From the NCBI GenBank assembly GCA_035649275.1, contig DASRJW010000119.1, forward strand, positions 1 to 60,956: a stretch of DNA of 60,956 bases, in the 5' to 3' direction. Shown here piece after piece: positions 26,901 to 34,798 of the stretch. Numbering within the stretch: position 1 is the first letter of the stretch; the number at the start of each line of letters is the position of its first letter. The notes under the pieces were generated by a model that had not been told where the DNA came from, did not search any database, and saw only the letters and a list, made by a program, of their open reading frames with translations. This stretch comes from Candidatus Krumholzibacteriia bacterium. GTDB lineage: Bacteria > Krumholzibacteriota > Krumholzibacteriia > G020349025. The position numbers and the translations under genes were made by a program.

Positions 26901-28468
26901 AGCTGGAGGGTGCCGCTCTCGAGCGGGTTGAGAGTGCCCAGAGCCCACACCCCCGTGCCGCTCGTGTAGTCACCGTGGCTCGCCGTGTGTGACTCGTAGG
27001 TCGTGCCCGCGGGCAATGCGTCGGTGATCGCGATGCCCGTCGTCGTGAGCAGGCCGAGGTTGGTGACGTTCACCGTGTAGGTGACGGTCTGGCCCTCGGT
27101 GGGAGCGAATCTGTCGACGATCTTGTTCACCGCGAGATCGCCGGTTTGGACGGTGATGGCCGCGGAGCCCGCATTGTTGTTGAGATCCGCGTCACCGCTG
27201 CCGTCGAAGACGGCGCTCGAGGCGGTGTTGACGATGCTTCCCGAGGCGCCGGCGTTCACCTTCGCCTGAATCCCGAGCGTCGCCGCGCTGCCACCGGCCA
27301 AGGTCCCCACCAGCCAGCGCCCGTTGAGCGGTGTGTAGCTGCCCTGACTGGCGGTGTTCGCCACGTGGGTGAGACCGGAAGGCAGGAAGTCGTCGACCCG
27401 GATGGAGTTCATCGCGCCCGGACCGTGATTGGTCACGGTGACGAGGTAGTCGACCGTATCCCCTTGAGCGGCGGCAGGGGCGCCGACGCTCTTGGTCACC
27501 GCGAGGTCGGCGGCGGTGTTGAAGGCCACGTAGTAGTAGTTCACGCCGCTGGCGTTGGCATTGGGGTCGGCGCCGACTTTGAATCCCGTGAGCTGGAACT
27601 GGCGGATGGCGTTGTTGATCAGGCCGCCGGTGGCATCGCAGTAGAGCGACATGTCGAGCGCCAGGGAGTCGCTGCGCTGCACCGCAGGGGAGCCGGGGCC
27701 CTGGCGGGTGACGAGGGCGTACTCCGGCTGGAAGCCCGTGACGATATCGTGGTTGCCGCTGGCGTCCCCGGTGTAGACGCCATCCGCCACGATGTCGAAA
27801 GCCGCTTTCCAGGCGGCGTAGTAGTAGACCGTGCCACCGGCGTTGACGAGAGGATCGAAGCCGACGGTGAAGCCGGTGCTGTCGAAGTTCTGGATGCAGT
27901 TGCCGCGCTCGCTGCTGTCGACGAAAGGCAGGCTCAGGTCGGCGGGTTGGGCGGCAAATCGTTGCATCGCGAGCTGACCACCGTCGCCGAAGAGCAACAC
28001 GTACGAAGGCTGGAAACCGACGCTCACGTGCTGGTTGTCCAGGCCGCTACCGGCGTAGGAGCCCAGGACCAGGAGGTCCGGAGAGGCAGCAAAAGCGACC
28101 CAGTAGTAGGTGGTCGCCGCGGTGTTCACCGCGGCGTGGTTCCCGACGCTGAAGCCGTTCGCATCGAGCGAGAGGATGCCGTTCGCCAGCACGGTCCCAT
28201 CAGCGCCGAGCGACTTGGCGGCGTTGCCCGGCATGCCCGACATGCGGACGAGAGTGGCTGCGGGCAGGTCACCCTTGACGAGAACGAGGTCGGGTTGGAA
28301 ACCGAGGCCGGTGATGGAGCGGAGCGGGGCGCCGTTGCCTGTGTAGCGACCCGTCGCGATGCGGTACCCGGTTCCATGCGCCGCGGCCGGAAGAAGCAGC
28401 AGGCACAACGCGGCAAGCCGCCAGGGGAGGCGGCGAGGAGCTCTCGCCTCCGACGTTTGGCGAAACAT
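20942..28468 (-). CDS. Giant secreted surface protein with DUF11 repeats and FlgD-like C-terminus
   Basis: 2508 residues, the largest gene in the window. A signal peptide (RLAALCLLLLPAAAHG) is followed by three repeats of about 95 residues built around a TGFQP-x2-LV motif, then three DUF11 repeats such as DLAVTKSVGAPAAAQGDTV with VTNHGPG cores. Next come about 1500 residues of tandem beta-sandwich units, each with an FP-x-A-x3-PLL-type turn, and a final FlgD/type IX-like domain (SYPNPFTPALHG ... LRKLAVKR). DUF11 proteins are usually adhesive or structural cell-surface proteins. The ATG at 28468 was chosen because the signal peptide begins just after it. The gene heads a five-gene operon whose next product is PorV-like. 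Confidence 0.85.
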   Translation of the reverse strand: MFRQTSEARAPRRLPWRLAALCLLLLPAAAHGTGYRIATGRYTGNGAPLRSITGLGFQPDLVLVKGDLPAATLVRMSGMPGNAAKSLGADGTVLANGILSLDANGFSVGNHAAVNTAATTYYWVAFAASPDLLVLGSYAGSGLDNQHVSVGFQPSYVLLFGDGGQLAMQRFAAQPADLSLPFVDSSERGNCIQNFDSTGFTVGFDPLVNAGGTVYYYAAWKAAFDIVADGVYTGDASGNHDIVTGFQPEYALVTRQGPGSPAVQRSDSLALDMSLYCDATGGLINNAIRQFQLTGFKVGADPNANASGVNYYYVAFNTAADLAVTKSVGAPAAAQGDTVDYLVTVTNHGPGAMNSIRVDDFLPSGLTHVANTASQGSYTPLNGRWLVGTLAGGSAATLGIQAKVNAGASGSIVNTASSAVFDGSGDADLNNNAGSAAITVQTGDLAVNKIVDRFAPTEGQTVTYTVNVTNLGLLTTTGIAITDALPAGTTYESHTASHGDYTSGTGVWALGTLNPLESGTLQLVARVGFGTAGTPISNTASLSAANQVDLNRANDSDTASITPVAAPSTDLAVAKSVDDPNPVEGGGLTYTVTLVNNGPNPGTGIQVLDLLPTAVDYASHTVSQGAYDPLTGVWSVGSLGVGGSATLRLVATLDVGARVGVVSNVALLLRADQADPVPANDTARVDIPTVQVEPLPIGTSTVHPGSVDVPLLTLRLENYRAQTAVLSGLHLAVSTGLVHLRLWRDDGDLVLEPQADTLLDSGSPTAGSWGAGGFLVSLTTAETATLFVSGDVSLTGARHGLALSAAVPALGDLTWSGPLTVATPQGFPLSSPGSVAVADLVQAQIAFTPLPADTVFPGAAGVPLLRFRVPDDGGAADVLERIDMQQVGDAVSGVDLARLHLQTLAVRQVPAATGGPTEDAAPPSRHESGQTNGSTRPLPEIWVDLDVAEFFHTGGERWSASGFQLPIPAGGIDVRVVADVAEAARDGRQLRGALPLTGLAFASGRRGPEDQSWSNPNSVLIRAERVLEVTQVSIPGPAAPVPRGATRLPVLGLSLRARSATTDTLMSLHLLHTSTGPGGPAVDPDAEIAAAELWLDSDASGTLGAGDSRIASTVPDGTRQILFGNSLGVGLESGVPVQLLVTLTPDSLRVRDGESLRVQLAAATDIATANGLAVQLPAALDTQAPPVVDGQSARGYAVRSSSGGALFAGSTGTVVFDLALPANGLEDDVLQAFRLENSGTATASDIEAMQLVADDGDGRFSTADPLVARLQAKSGGVWEASGIGWPLLAASPRRFLVVLDVSKSPQSGATFRARIPLLGVTVTSGNDGPIDGALLGGNPFVFSVPDRITWIAGIADDHVVHPDAERQPVMVLELFNGYAASRTLSTLELVHRGTAAAVELRAWDLVADDNANGILDPTDRELSSGTSDGGRIRFGGLAYALAPQKQQRLLVAYSLLPSAARDGSTLDLTLESAADIGYAELGTASDGAFPLDSPGMDVVDGFVSAQVENGAVASRTLGANETNVLIFSLLLPSNGWQPDTLQALRLEPVATDSAAVLGEDVASYWLWQESGAAAGFDPATDLRLRSAVAQGAQLLFEPPPVPIPTGGRRFYITLDTSPAPTEGRRVALRLPVLGVDMASADDGPLDNAIDALAVHRFSADDLLASVSVAPLLASRGQTLDLIVLGRNQGTTAFTRVVPRLLGIDPPGGAVLVSGPEPPELALAPSAEGSFTYRFSATATGALRFTVQVADSTVQSDPATSTPVVVVEPPSGLEANLVSRLPPTVNRGQAVTVMEWELSHPDPASGTADIRIGALQILVEDGSGNAQPAAAVFDHLEVRAGGLVHAQIDSLPATSSVQLPLSPPALLHGSEAVELVLSARMATQATASNVRLRVAGATAIAAEDANSGQPVTVQATLPWTSQSATIHTQAARIAVELERTLPLALDRGQRDVHAGRFRFALEGALDESEARITALSIAWRDSSGNPLAPAGLVRRLAVRNGTTTLLETTDPGTDPTLQLPLAIPQLVASGAPQALDLFLDVRDEASVPAFAIAVLDSSAFTVRDATSGDPVAIAPAPTALPWILGPVQVQAPAGDVALQATSRTPPSSFPGARNLPVARLSLSRLQVPSGTAEVEIGSLTFRTLDDRGTDVTDVLSSARLLAGGYPVAATGAPSGSPWLTLTLATPLRVAPGAELDLDIEADLAATVATTWLRFSFESQALQLRDANDPSRLLATTGALPFATELVRIVAPPLGVAAGPKAEPPANIRRGATEHVIALRLQHPGGANEAAIQPLALALLVRDAQGAPLAVSSLAAAARLRFGAQSLTAVFVADSLAVDLSSLPPLAPGEAQDLDLELDVLGSPRVADFRLALQADGVEASSGGVLVPTRPLDGATLPWLSPSVHLAATNLRESLSSYPNPFTPALHGDCHITFVLEADAQVSAEIYTLTGERVVSLLQATPLGAGLHDDLRWDGRNGAGDMVRNGTYLLRLVVNGTGGGTFLRKLAVKR

Positions 28469-28628
28469 GACCACCCCGAGACGACTTCCGCGGCAGCGGC
28501 GGGAATGCGGGCGCCGGTGCCAGAGGACGAGCAATCCGCGTTCCCTGCAGGGCCGTGCCGTGGTGCGTTCGGGTGCCAGCGACTGGAAGGATCCTTGCAT
28601 TCCGGCGTGCGGGGGAAAGGGAGCTTGG

Positions 28629-30008
28629 ATGCCGAAGGCGCAGCAGGGTAAGAGCCAGCCCAGCACCGACGCGGCGCAGAAGCGCTACCAGACGCAGAAG
28701 CGGCTGGCCGATGCGCTGTTCGGTCTTTTCCGGACGCTGGGCAGCACGCTCAGCGTCGAGCGCGTCGCCCAGGTAGGGTTGCTGACACTCACCGGACAAC
28801 TCCTGATCAAGCGCGCCGCTTTCTTCGCCCGGGATGGCCATGGCGACTACCGCCTGCTCACCGTCGTCGGCGTCCACTGGCCCGAGTTGAAGCAGCTCGT
28901 GCTACCGGGACGGATCCTGGAGCCGAGGCTGCACGACGTCGCCCATCGTCTCCTCGACCTCGAGGCGCTGCCGGGCCATGAGTCACTCGAGCGTCTCGCT
29001 GCCCGCGGCTTCCGCAATCTCGTTCTGCTCCTGGACGACCAGGAGCCGCTGGGGCTCATCGTGCTGGGGGAGAAGATCGTGCCCGCCCCGCTCACCGCCG
29101 AGGATCGGCAGATCCTGGAAGCGTTCTCGGTGGTCATGTCGCTCAGCGTGAAGAACTCCATCGCCTATCAGCTGGTGGAGAGGAGTCGCAACGAGCTGCA
29201 GCGTCTCGACGAGATGAAGCGGGAGTTCATGAGCCACGTTTCGCACGAGTTCCGTACACCGCTCACGGTGTTGAAAAACACCGCGGAGCTCACCCCCATG
29301 GAGCCGGAGCTGGCGGAGATGCAGCGCAGCGCCCTGGCGCGCCTCGAGTATCTCGTGGGCTCGATCCTCTTGTTCAACGACAGCGCCGCCGGCGAGGTGG
29401 CCCTCGACCGCGAACCCATCGATCTGCAGGCGTGGGTGGCCGAGGAAGTACGCCCGCTCCTGGAAGCTCGTGGTGACTTCGAGCTGCACGTGGCGCTGCC
29501 GGCCGCCACCATCCGCTTCGACCGCCAGAAGATCCGCATCGCCCTGGAGTCGGTCGTCGACAACGCCATGAAGTTCGGCTCGAAAGAGCAGAAGCCCCAG
29601 GTGCATCTCTATCTGAGCAGTCGGAGGAATCTCGAGGCGGAATACCAACGGTCCGGCGCGGAATCGGAGCGGCTCGACATGGAGCGATTGCACCCGCAGG
29701 CGGCCGTGGACCCCGCCAGTGCCGACGCGCTCCTGGTGATCGAGGTGAAAGATCGCGGCATCGGCATCCCCCCCGAGGAGTTGGAGTCGGTGTTCCAACC
29801 TTTCACACAAGCGCTCAACTCGCCGACGCGGGGTGTGCGCGGTCCCGGGCTCGGGCTCGCCATGGCGAAGCGGATCGTCGAGGCCCATGGCGGCGAAATC
29901 CTGTGCCGGAGCGCCGTCGAACGGGGCACGATCCTCTGTCTCGTCATTCCCACCGCGCCGGTCTTTGCACGCTCCCGCGCTCACCGGAAGGGACGGGGCG
30001 CCGCCTGA
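28629..30008 (+). CDS. Soluble sensor histidine kinase with N-terminal GAF-like domain
   Basis: 459 residues, no clear membrane segment. The N-terminal half (about 35-185) resembles a GAF sensor domain. HisKA follows with MSHVSHEFRTPLTVLKN (phospho-accepting His 206), and the catalytic HATPase domain has NAMKFGS (N-box-like), DRGIGIPPEELESVFQPF and GPGLGLAMAKRIVEAHGG. It would autophosphorylate in the cytoplasm and pass phosphate to a response regulator, but none is encoded nearby, so it is an orphan. The start has AAGGGAG seven bases upstream. It is divergent from the giant surface-protein gene across 160 bases, where promoters for both should lie. Confidence 0.9.
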   Translation: MPKAQQGKSQPSTDAAQKRYQTQKRLADALFGLFRTLGSTLSVERVAQVGLLTLTGQLLIKRAAFFARDGHGDYRLLTVVGVHWPELKQLVLPGRILEPRLHDVAHRLLDLEALPGHESLERLAARGFRNLVLLLDDQEPLGLIVLGEKIVPAPLTAEDRQILEAFSVVMSLSVKNSIAYQLVERSRNELQRLDEMKREFMSHVSHEFRTPLTVLKNTAELTPMEPELAEMQRSALARLEYLVGSILLFNDSAAGEVALDREPIDLQAWVAEEVRPLLEARGDFELHVALPAATIRFDRQKIRIALESVVDNAMKFGSKEQKPQVHLYLSSRRNLEAEYQRSGAESERLDMERLHPQAAVDPASADALLVIEVKDRGIGIPPEELESVFQPFTQALNSPTRGVRGPGLGLAMAKRIVEAHGGEILCRSAVERGTILCLVIPTAPVFARSRAHRKGRGAA

Positions 30009-30078
30009 GTCGCGGCTTTCGCTGGAGGCGCGGTGGCAGCCTGAGCCGCGGTTGTCGCCAGAGTTGCAGAAGTCAGCC

Positions 30079-32856
30079 CTACTTCGGCGTCGCCGGGACG
30101 GCGAGCTTCGTCGCCACCGTCAGATCTGCCGCGCTGCTGTTCCCCTCCTGCAGGCGGTGCTCCGCGAGATCCTCGATGCAGCGCGTGACCAATGCGGTCC
30201 AACCGGTCTGGTGGCTGGCGCCGACGCCGCGGCCGCTGTCGCCGTGGAAGTACTCGTAGAAGAGCACCAGATCTTTCCACGCCGGGTCGTTCGCGTAGCG
30301 CGCTTCGTCACCGTGACAAGGCCGCCGGCCCCGGCCATCGGGGAGGAGGATGCCGGAGAGGCGCATGGAGAGCTCGTGCGCCACCTCGGCCAGGTTCATC
30401 CACTGTCCCGATCCCGTCGGGCATTCCACTTTCAGGTCGTCGCCGTAGAAGTGGTGATAGCGCTCCAGCGCTTCCACCAGGAGGTAGTTGAGGGGGAACC
30501 AGATCGGTCCGCGCCAGTTGGAGTTGCCGCCGAAGAGCGCCGTGTTGCCCTCGCCGGGCACGTAGTCCACCCGGTATTCCTGGTCGTGCACGTGGAAGAC
30601 GAACGGATTCTCTTCGTGCACCTTCGATACGGAACGCACGCCGTAAGGGGAGAGGAACTCGCTCTCGTCGAGTACAACTCGGAGCACGCGGAGCAAACGC
30701 TCCTTGGTGGGGATGGCGAGTAAGCGATGCCCGTGGTCGGAGCCGTTCTCCTGCATGTAGCTGATGTGCTGCGCCAGATCGGCGCGGTTCTCCAGGAACC
30801 AGTCCAGGCGCTTGCGGAAACCGGGCAGCTGATCGAGCACCTCTTGCTCCAGCACCTCCACGGCGAAGAGCGGGATGATCCCCACCCAGGAGCGGGTGCG
30901 CAACGGCAGGTGCACGCCGTCCATGTTCAAGGAGTCGTAGTAGAAACCATCGGCCTCGTCCCACAGACCGCGCCCGCCCATCCGGTGCATGGCGTCGGTG
31001 ATGGCGACGAAGTGCTCGAAAAACTTGGAGGCCACGTCTTCGTAGGCGGGCTCCACGCTGGCCAGCTCCAGCGCCATGGACAGCATGGTGGCGCAGTAGA
31101 ACGCCATCCAGGCAGTGCTGTCGGCCTGCTCGAGATGGCCGCCCGTGGGCAGAGGCAGCGAGCGGTCGAAGACGCCGATGTTGTCGAGACCGAGGAAGCC
31201 GCCGGAGAAGAGGTTCCGCCCCTCCACGTCCTTGCGATTCACCCACCAGGTGAAGTTGAGCAGCAACTTGTGGAAGACGCGTTCGAGGAACAACCGATCG
31301 CGCCGCTCCGGGGGTCCGGCGATCTTGTAGGCGCGCCAGCAAGCCCAGGCATGCACCGGCGGGTTCACGTTGGAAAGCGCCCACTCGTAGGCGGGGATTT
31401 GCCCGTTCGGGTGCATATACCACTCGCGCAGGAAGAGGACGAGCTGCTGCTTGGTGAACTCCGGGTCGAGCTTGGCGAAGGGCAGCATGTGGAAGGCGAG
31501 ATCCCAAGCCGCGTACCAGGGGTACTCCCACTTGTCGGGCACGGAGATCACGTCGCGGTTGTACAGGTGCTCCCAGCCGCAGTTGCGCCCGCGCCGGCGC
31601 TCCGCCGGTGGCGCAGGCTGGGAAGGATCCCCCTCGAGCCAGTCGCGGACGACGTAGTGGTAGTACTGCTTCGTCCAGAGGAGACCGGCGTAAGCCTGGC
31701 GAAGGACGCTGCGCTCCGCCGGCGTGGTGGCCGCTGGAATCACGGTGGCGTAGAACGCGTCCGTCTCCTCGCGGCGCTGCAGGAACACCGCATCGAATCC
31801 GGGGCCGAACGGTGCGGCCGGCGCGCTCTCGGCGGCAGTCAGCCGCAACTCGATCCGAGCCGAGCCGCCGGCGGCGAGCTCGAGGACATACCAGCCGGCG
31901 GCCTTCGTTCCCGTCTCCGCCGGGTTCACCGCCTGCGTTTGTCCATGGACGACGCGCGCATGGAAGGCATCCTTGCCAAAGGCCTGCGGATCCCCTCTAC
32001 CCCAGAGCCGGTGCGCGTTGCTCTCGTTTTCCGTGAACAGGAGCTGCGGCCAGCGGCCGTCGGGACCGCGCCCCAAGCTCAGACGGAAACGACCCGCCGA
32101 CGGGTGCTCGGCCAGCACCGCCGCCTCGCCGCTCCGCATGAGGCGCGGCTTGGCGCCATAGCCCTCGGAAGTGCGCCCCCAGCTCCAAGTGTTGCGGAAC
32201 CAAAGCTGCGGCAGCAGGTGCAGTACGGCGTTCTCGGTGGCGCGGTTTTCCACCGTGATGCGGATGAGGATGTCGTCCGGCCCGGCCTTGGCGTACTCGG
32301 CGAAGACGTCGAAGTAGCGCTCGCCCTCGAAGACGCCGCTGTCCACGAGCTCGAACTCGCCGACCTCGCGGCCGCGGCGGCGGTTCTCCTCCACCAGCCG
32401 GGCGTAGGGGTACTCCGCCTGCGGGTACTTGTAGAGTGCCTTCATGTAGGAGTGCGTAGGGCTCGAATCCAGGTAGTAGTAGAGCTCCTTCACGTCCTCG
32501 CCGTGGTTGCCCTCGTTGCCCGTGAGACCGAAGAGGCGTTCCTTGAGAATCGGATCGCGGCCGTTCCACAGCGCCAGTGAGAAGCACACCCGGCACTGCC
32601 GATCGGTGATGCCCAGGAGACCATCCTCGCCCCAGCGGTAGGTGCGGCTGCGGGCGTGGTCGTGGGGGAAGGACTCCCAGGCGGTGCCGCCGGGTGAGTA
32701 ATCTTCCCGCACCGTGCCCCACTGGCGCTCGGACAGGTACGGTCCCCAGCGCTTCCAGTTGTGGGTGCGCCGCGCGTCCTCGTCGAGCCGGGCACGTTCG
32801 GCGTGCGAGCGGATCCCGGGCTTTGTCTCGTCATTCCCCGTGAGGTTCCTCGCCAC
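30079..32856 (-). CDS. GH63-like glucosidase (MGH1 family)
   Basis: 925 residues. It matches the long bacterial homologues of mannosyl-oligosaccharide glucosidase: early motif SERQWGTVREDYSPGGTAWE, SRTYRWGEDGLLG, then the (alpha/alpha)6 part with WEYPWYAAWDLAFHMLPFA, NVNPPVHAWACWR, LGLDNIGVFDRS, DEADGFYYDSL and NWRGPIWFPLNYLL. These enzymes hydrolyse alpha-glucosidic bonds, often in trehalose-like or glucosylglycerate compounds. No signal peptide is seen, so action in the cytoplasm is expected. The GTG start has AGGAAGGGG upstream; the open frame extends 14 codons further without a ribosome site. Exact substrate unknown. Confidence 0.85.
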   Translation of the reverse strand: MARNLTGNDETKPGIRSHAERARLDEDARRTHNWKRWGPYLSERQWGTVREDYSPGGTAWESFPHDHARSRTYRWGEDGLLGITDRQCRVCFSLALWNGRDPILKERLFGLTGNEGNHGEDVKELYYYLDSSPTHSYMKALYKYPQAEYPYARLVEENRRRGREVGEFELVDSGVFEGERYFDVFAEYAKAGPDDILIRITVENRATENAVLHLLPQLWFRNTWSWGRTSEGYGAKPRLMRSGEAAVLAEHPSAGRFRLSLGRGPDGRWPQLLFTENESNAHRLWGRGDPQAFGKDAFHARVVHGQTQAVNPAETGTKAAGWYVLELAAGGSARIELRLTAAESAPAAPFGPGFDAVFLQRREETDAFYATVIPAATTPAERSVLRQAYAGLLWTKQYYHYVVRDWLEGDPSQPAPPAERRRGRNCGWEHLYNRDVISVPDKWEYPWYAAWDLAFHMLPFAKLDPEFTKQQLVLFLREWYMHPNGQIPAYEWALSNVNPPVHAWACWRAYKIAGPPERRDRLFLERVFHKLLLNFTWWVNRKDVEGRNLFSGGFLGLDNIGVFDRSLPLPTGGHLEQADSTAWMAFYCATMLSMALELASVEPAYEDVASKFFEHFVAITDAMHRMGGRGLWDEADGFYYDSLNMDGVHLPLRTRSWVGIIPLFAVEVLEQEVLDQLPGFRKRLDWFLENRADLAQHISYMQENGSDHGHRLLAIPTKERLLRVLRVVLDESEFLSPYGVRSVSKVHEENPFVFHVHDQEYRVDYVPGEGNTALFGGNSNWRGPIWFPLNYLLVEALERYHHFYGDDLKVECPTGSGQWMNLAEVAHELSMRLSGILLPDGRGRRPCHGDEARYANDPAWKDLVLFYEYFHGDSGRGVGASHQTGWTALVTRCIEDLAEHRLQEGNSSAADLTVATKLAVPATPK

Positions 32857-33067
32857 GATGGTCCCCTTCCTGTCGTTGGGGTGGCGGGAGCATTGCACCC
32901 GCCCGGGCGGATCTTAAGACAACACCGGCTCCTCGGGCGGCGCCGGCCGTGCCTCGGGGGCGATAGAGGTCGTCCGCGCGTGGAACCGTTGTGCAGCCGG
33001 AAAGTTGGATCTATCGTGAAGAAGCGCCCGGCGGCATCCGCGGGCCCATCCGCCGTAGGGAGAAGGC

Positions 33068-33715
33068 ATGACGACCGACCGGAACCCCTGGATCGAAGCC
33101 TCCGACGTCATCCCGATGTTCCCCACCCTGGTCTGGAAGCTCCAGCTCCGGGCCGAGGTACGCCAGGCGATGGACAACCGGATCCTGGCGCTGTTGGAGG
33201 AGCTCAGGCGGCTCGAGCCGGATCCGCTCGGGCGCGGTCAGGGTTGGCAGTCGGAGCGGAGGCTGCACGAACGGGAGGAGTTGCGGGAGTTCGTGGAGTG
33301 CGTCGGCGCGGCAGCGAAGACGATCCTACGGTTCCTAAAAATCGGTTACGAGGACTTCGAGATCACCGGCTGTTGGGCCAACGTTCTAGCGCCGGGCGCG
33401 GCACACCGCGCCCACAGTCATCCCAACAACTTCTTGAGCGCTGTGTATTACCTGCGGACGCATCCGGGCGGCGACACCATCCACTTCCACGATCCACGAC
33501 CCCAGACCGGGATTCTCCGGGCGCCGGTCACGGAGCTCACCGCGGAGAACACCGACCAGGTCGTGGTCCCGGTGCGGAACGGGACGCTCCTTCTGTTCCC
33601 CGCCTATGTGCAGCATTCGGTGGAGGTGAATGCCGCAGCGGAAGAGCGCATCAGCCTCAGCTGCAACATCATGTTCTCTTCCTTCACGGAGAACCTCAGC
33701 AAGCCGCTCTGGTAG
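33068..33715 (+). CDS. 2OG-Fe(II) oxygenase family protein
   Basis: 215 residues, a usual length for the TIGR02466 group. Iron ligands are visible as HRAHSHPNNFLSAVYYL (near 112-128) and the late QHSVEVN histidine, with DTIHFHDPR between them and an R/S near the end (ERISLSCNIMFSS) for 2-oxoglutarate. These cytoplasmic enzymes hydroxylate unknown substrates using iron and 2-oxoglutarate. GGGAGAAGG lies four to eight bases before the ATG. It is divergent from the GH63-like gene and followed by a strong hairpin, so it is probably a single-gene transcript. Confidence 0.82.
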   Translation: MTTDRNPWIEASDVIPMFPTLVWKLQLRAEVRQAMDNRILALLEELRRLEPDPLGRGQGWQSERRLHEREELREFVECVGAAAKTILRFLKIGYEDFEITGCWANVLAPGAAHRAHSHPNNFLSAVYYLRTHPGGDTIHFHDPRPQTGILRAPVTELTAENTDQVVVPVRNGTLLLFPAYVQHSVEVNAAAEERISLSCNIMFSSFTENLSKPLW

Positions 33716-33717
33716 GA

Positions 33718-33738
33718 CTCCCGCCTCACAGGCGGGAG
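33718..33738. terminator. Strong hairpin between convergent genes
   Basis: CTCCCGCCT and AGGCGGGAG form a perfect nine-base-pair stem with a three-base loop, right after the oxygenase stop and before the convergent DUF2950 gene's stop. There is no long T-run on either side, so termination may be partial or bidirectional. Confidence 0.55.
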
Positions 33739-33797
33739 GCGTTGTGGCCGCACGACATCGGGGACGCGCCGAGCGCGGCGCGTGACTCTCGTGCGGG

Positions 33798-34793
33798 TCA
33801 CGGTGCTTCGACGGGCTTCCAGGACGTATCGGGATTGTAGCGGTCCATGGCGCGGAACTGGTCGAGCGTCTTCGGCCCGAGGTCTTTCTCGTAGACGACA
33901 CCGTCATGCCCGACGATGAAGGTCTTCACGCCGGTGACGGCGTATTCGGCCGGTGCGGCGGCGAGGGCGAAGCCGCCGATCATTACACCCTTGACGACAA
34001 AGTCCATCTCGCCGAGTGGCGCGTCCGGGCCCTGGCGTGTGAGGACCTTGAAGAAGTAGCCGTGGTAGGGCTGGGCTTTGTCGCTGTAACCCTCGGCGAT
34101 GACCTTGGCGATCGCCTCGCCCACGGGGCCCTGCCACGTTCCATCCGCGGCTCGCCACGCCAATCCATCCTGCTTGCCGGGGGTGCTGATGATGCGTTGC
34201 GCGTACTGGTTCACCATCGAGCCTTCATGCTTCTCAGAGGCATACTCGTGCTGCGCTTCCACGTAGCCGCGGCACACCTCGATTGCATCGAGCTCGTTGC
34301 CGCCGATGCGGCGGTACAGGATCTCCTGCCGCCCGGCCTTGGAGTCGAACTGCCAGGTGCTGCCCTTCTGGACGATGGGGATCGGCAGCGGCCATTCGTC
34401 GACACCGACCGAGAGGATCGCGACCTTCTTGTTCTTGGGATCGCGGACGACGCGGGTCTGCTTGCGCGCTTCGGCCGCGAACGCGGCGCTCTGGTTCTTG
34501 TCCTGCACCGGGTCCTCGGTGACCACGAGGTCCGCGCCGTCCGGCCCGAGAATGGACTTCAATGCGGTCACGTCGAATTGCTCGGCGGCGGCGATCAAGG
34601 CTTCGCTCGCTTCCTCGGGCGTCTTGAAGGTCCGCTGCTTGACCTGCGAGCCCGAGGGCGTCGCGTTGGACTGCGCCGCAGCCCCGCCCGGTGACAGTGA
34701 CGCCAGCACCCAGGCGAACCCGAGGCACCAGCCGAGGCGCGCGGCATGGTCACGGAGCCCGACGAGCCTGCGACCTTCGCTTCGGAATGTCAT
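33798..34793 (-). CDS. DUF2950 secreted protein
   Basis: 331 residues. A signal peptide (LGWCLGFAWVLASLSPGGAAA) precedes the DUF2950 body: TFKTPEEASEALIAAAEQFD, LLSILGPDG-like turn, DEWPLPIPIVQKGSTWQFDS, ICRGYVEAQHEYA-like helix, and a C-terminal KTFIVGHDGVVYEKDLG strand pair. The family is unassigned but is typically encoded with DUF3300, as here. The ATG at 34793 is preceded by GGAGGT seven bases away; a GTG at 34802 overlaps the DUF3300 stop but sits too close to that site. The pair probably acts in the periplasm. Confidence 0.85.
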   Translation of the reverse strand: MTFRSEGRRLVGLRDHAARLGWCLGFAWVLASLSPGGAAAQSNATPSGSQVKQRTFKTPEEASEALIAAAEQFDVTALKSILGPDGADLVVTEDPVQDKNQSAAFAAEARKQTRVVRDPKNKKVAILSVGVDEWPLPIPIVQKGSTWQFDSKAGRQEILYRRIGGNELDAIEVCRGYVEAQHEYASEKHEGSMVNQYAQRIISTPGKQDGLAWRAADGTWQGPVGEAIAKVIAEGYSDKAQPYHGYFFKVLTRQGPDAPLGEMDFVVKGVMIGGFALAAAPAEYAVTGVKTFIVGHDGVVYEKDLGPKTLDQFRAMDRYNPDTSWKPVEAP

Positions 34794-34798
34794 CGCGC

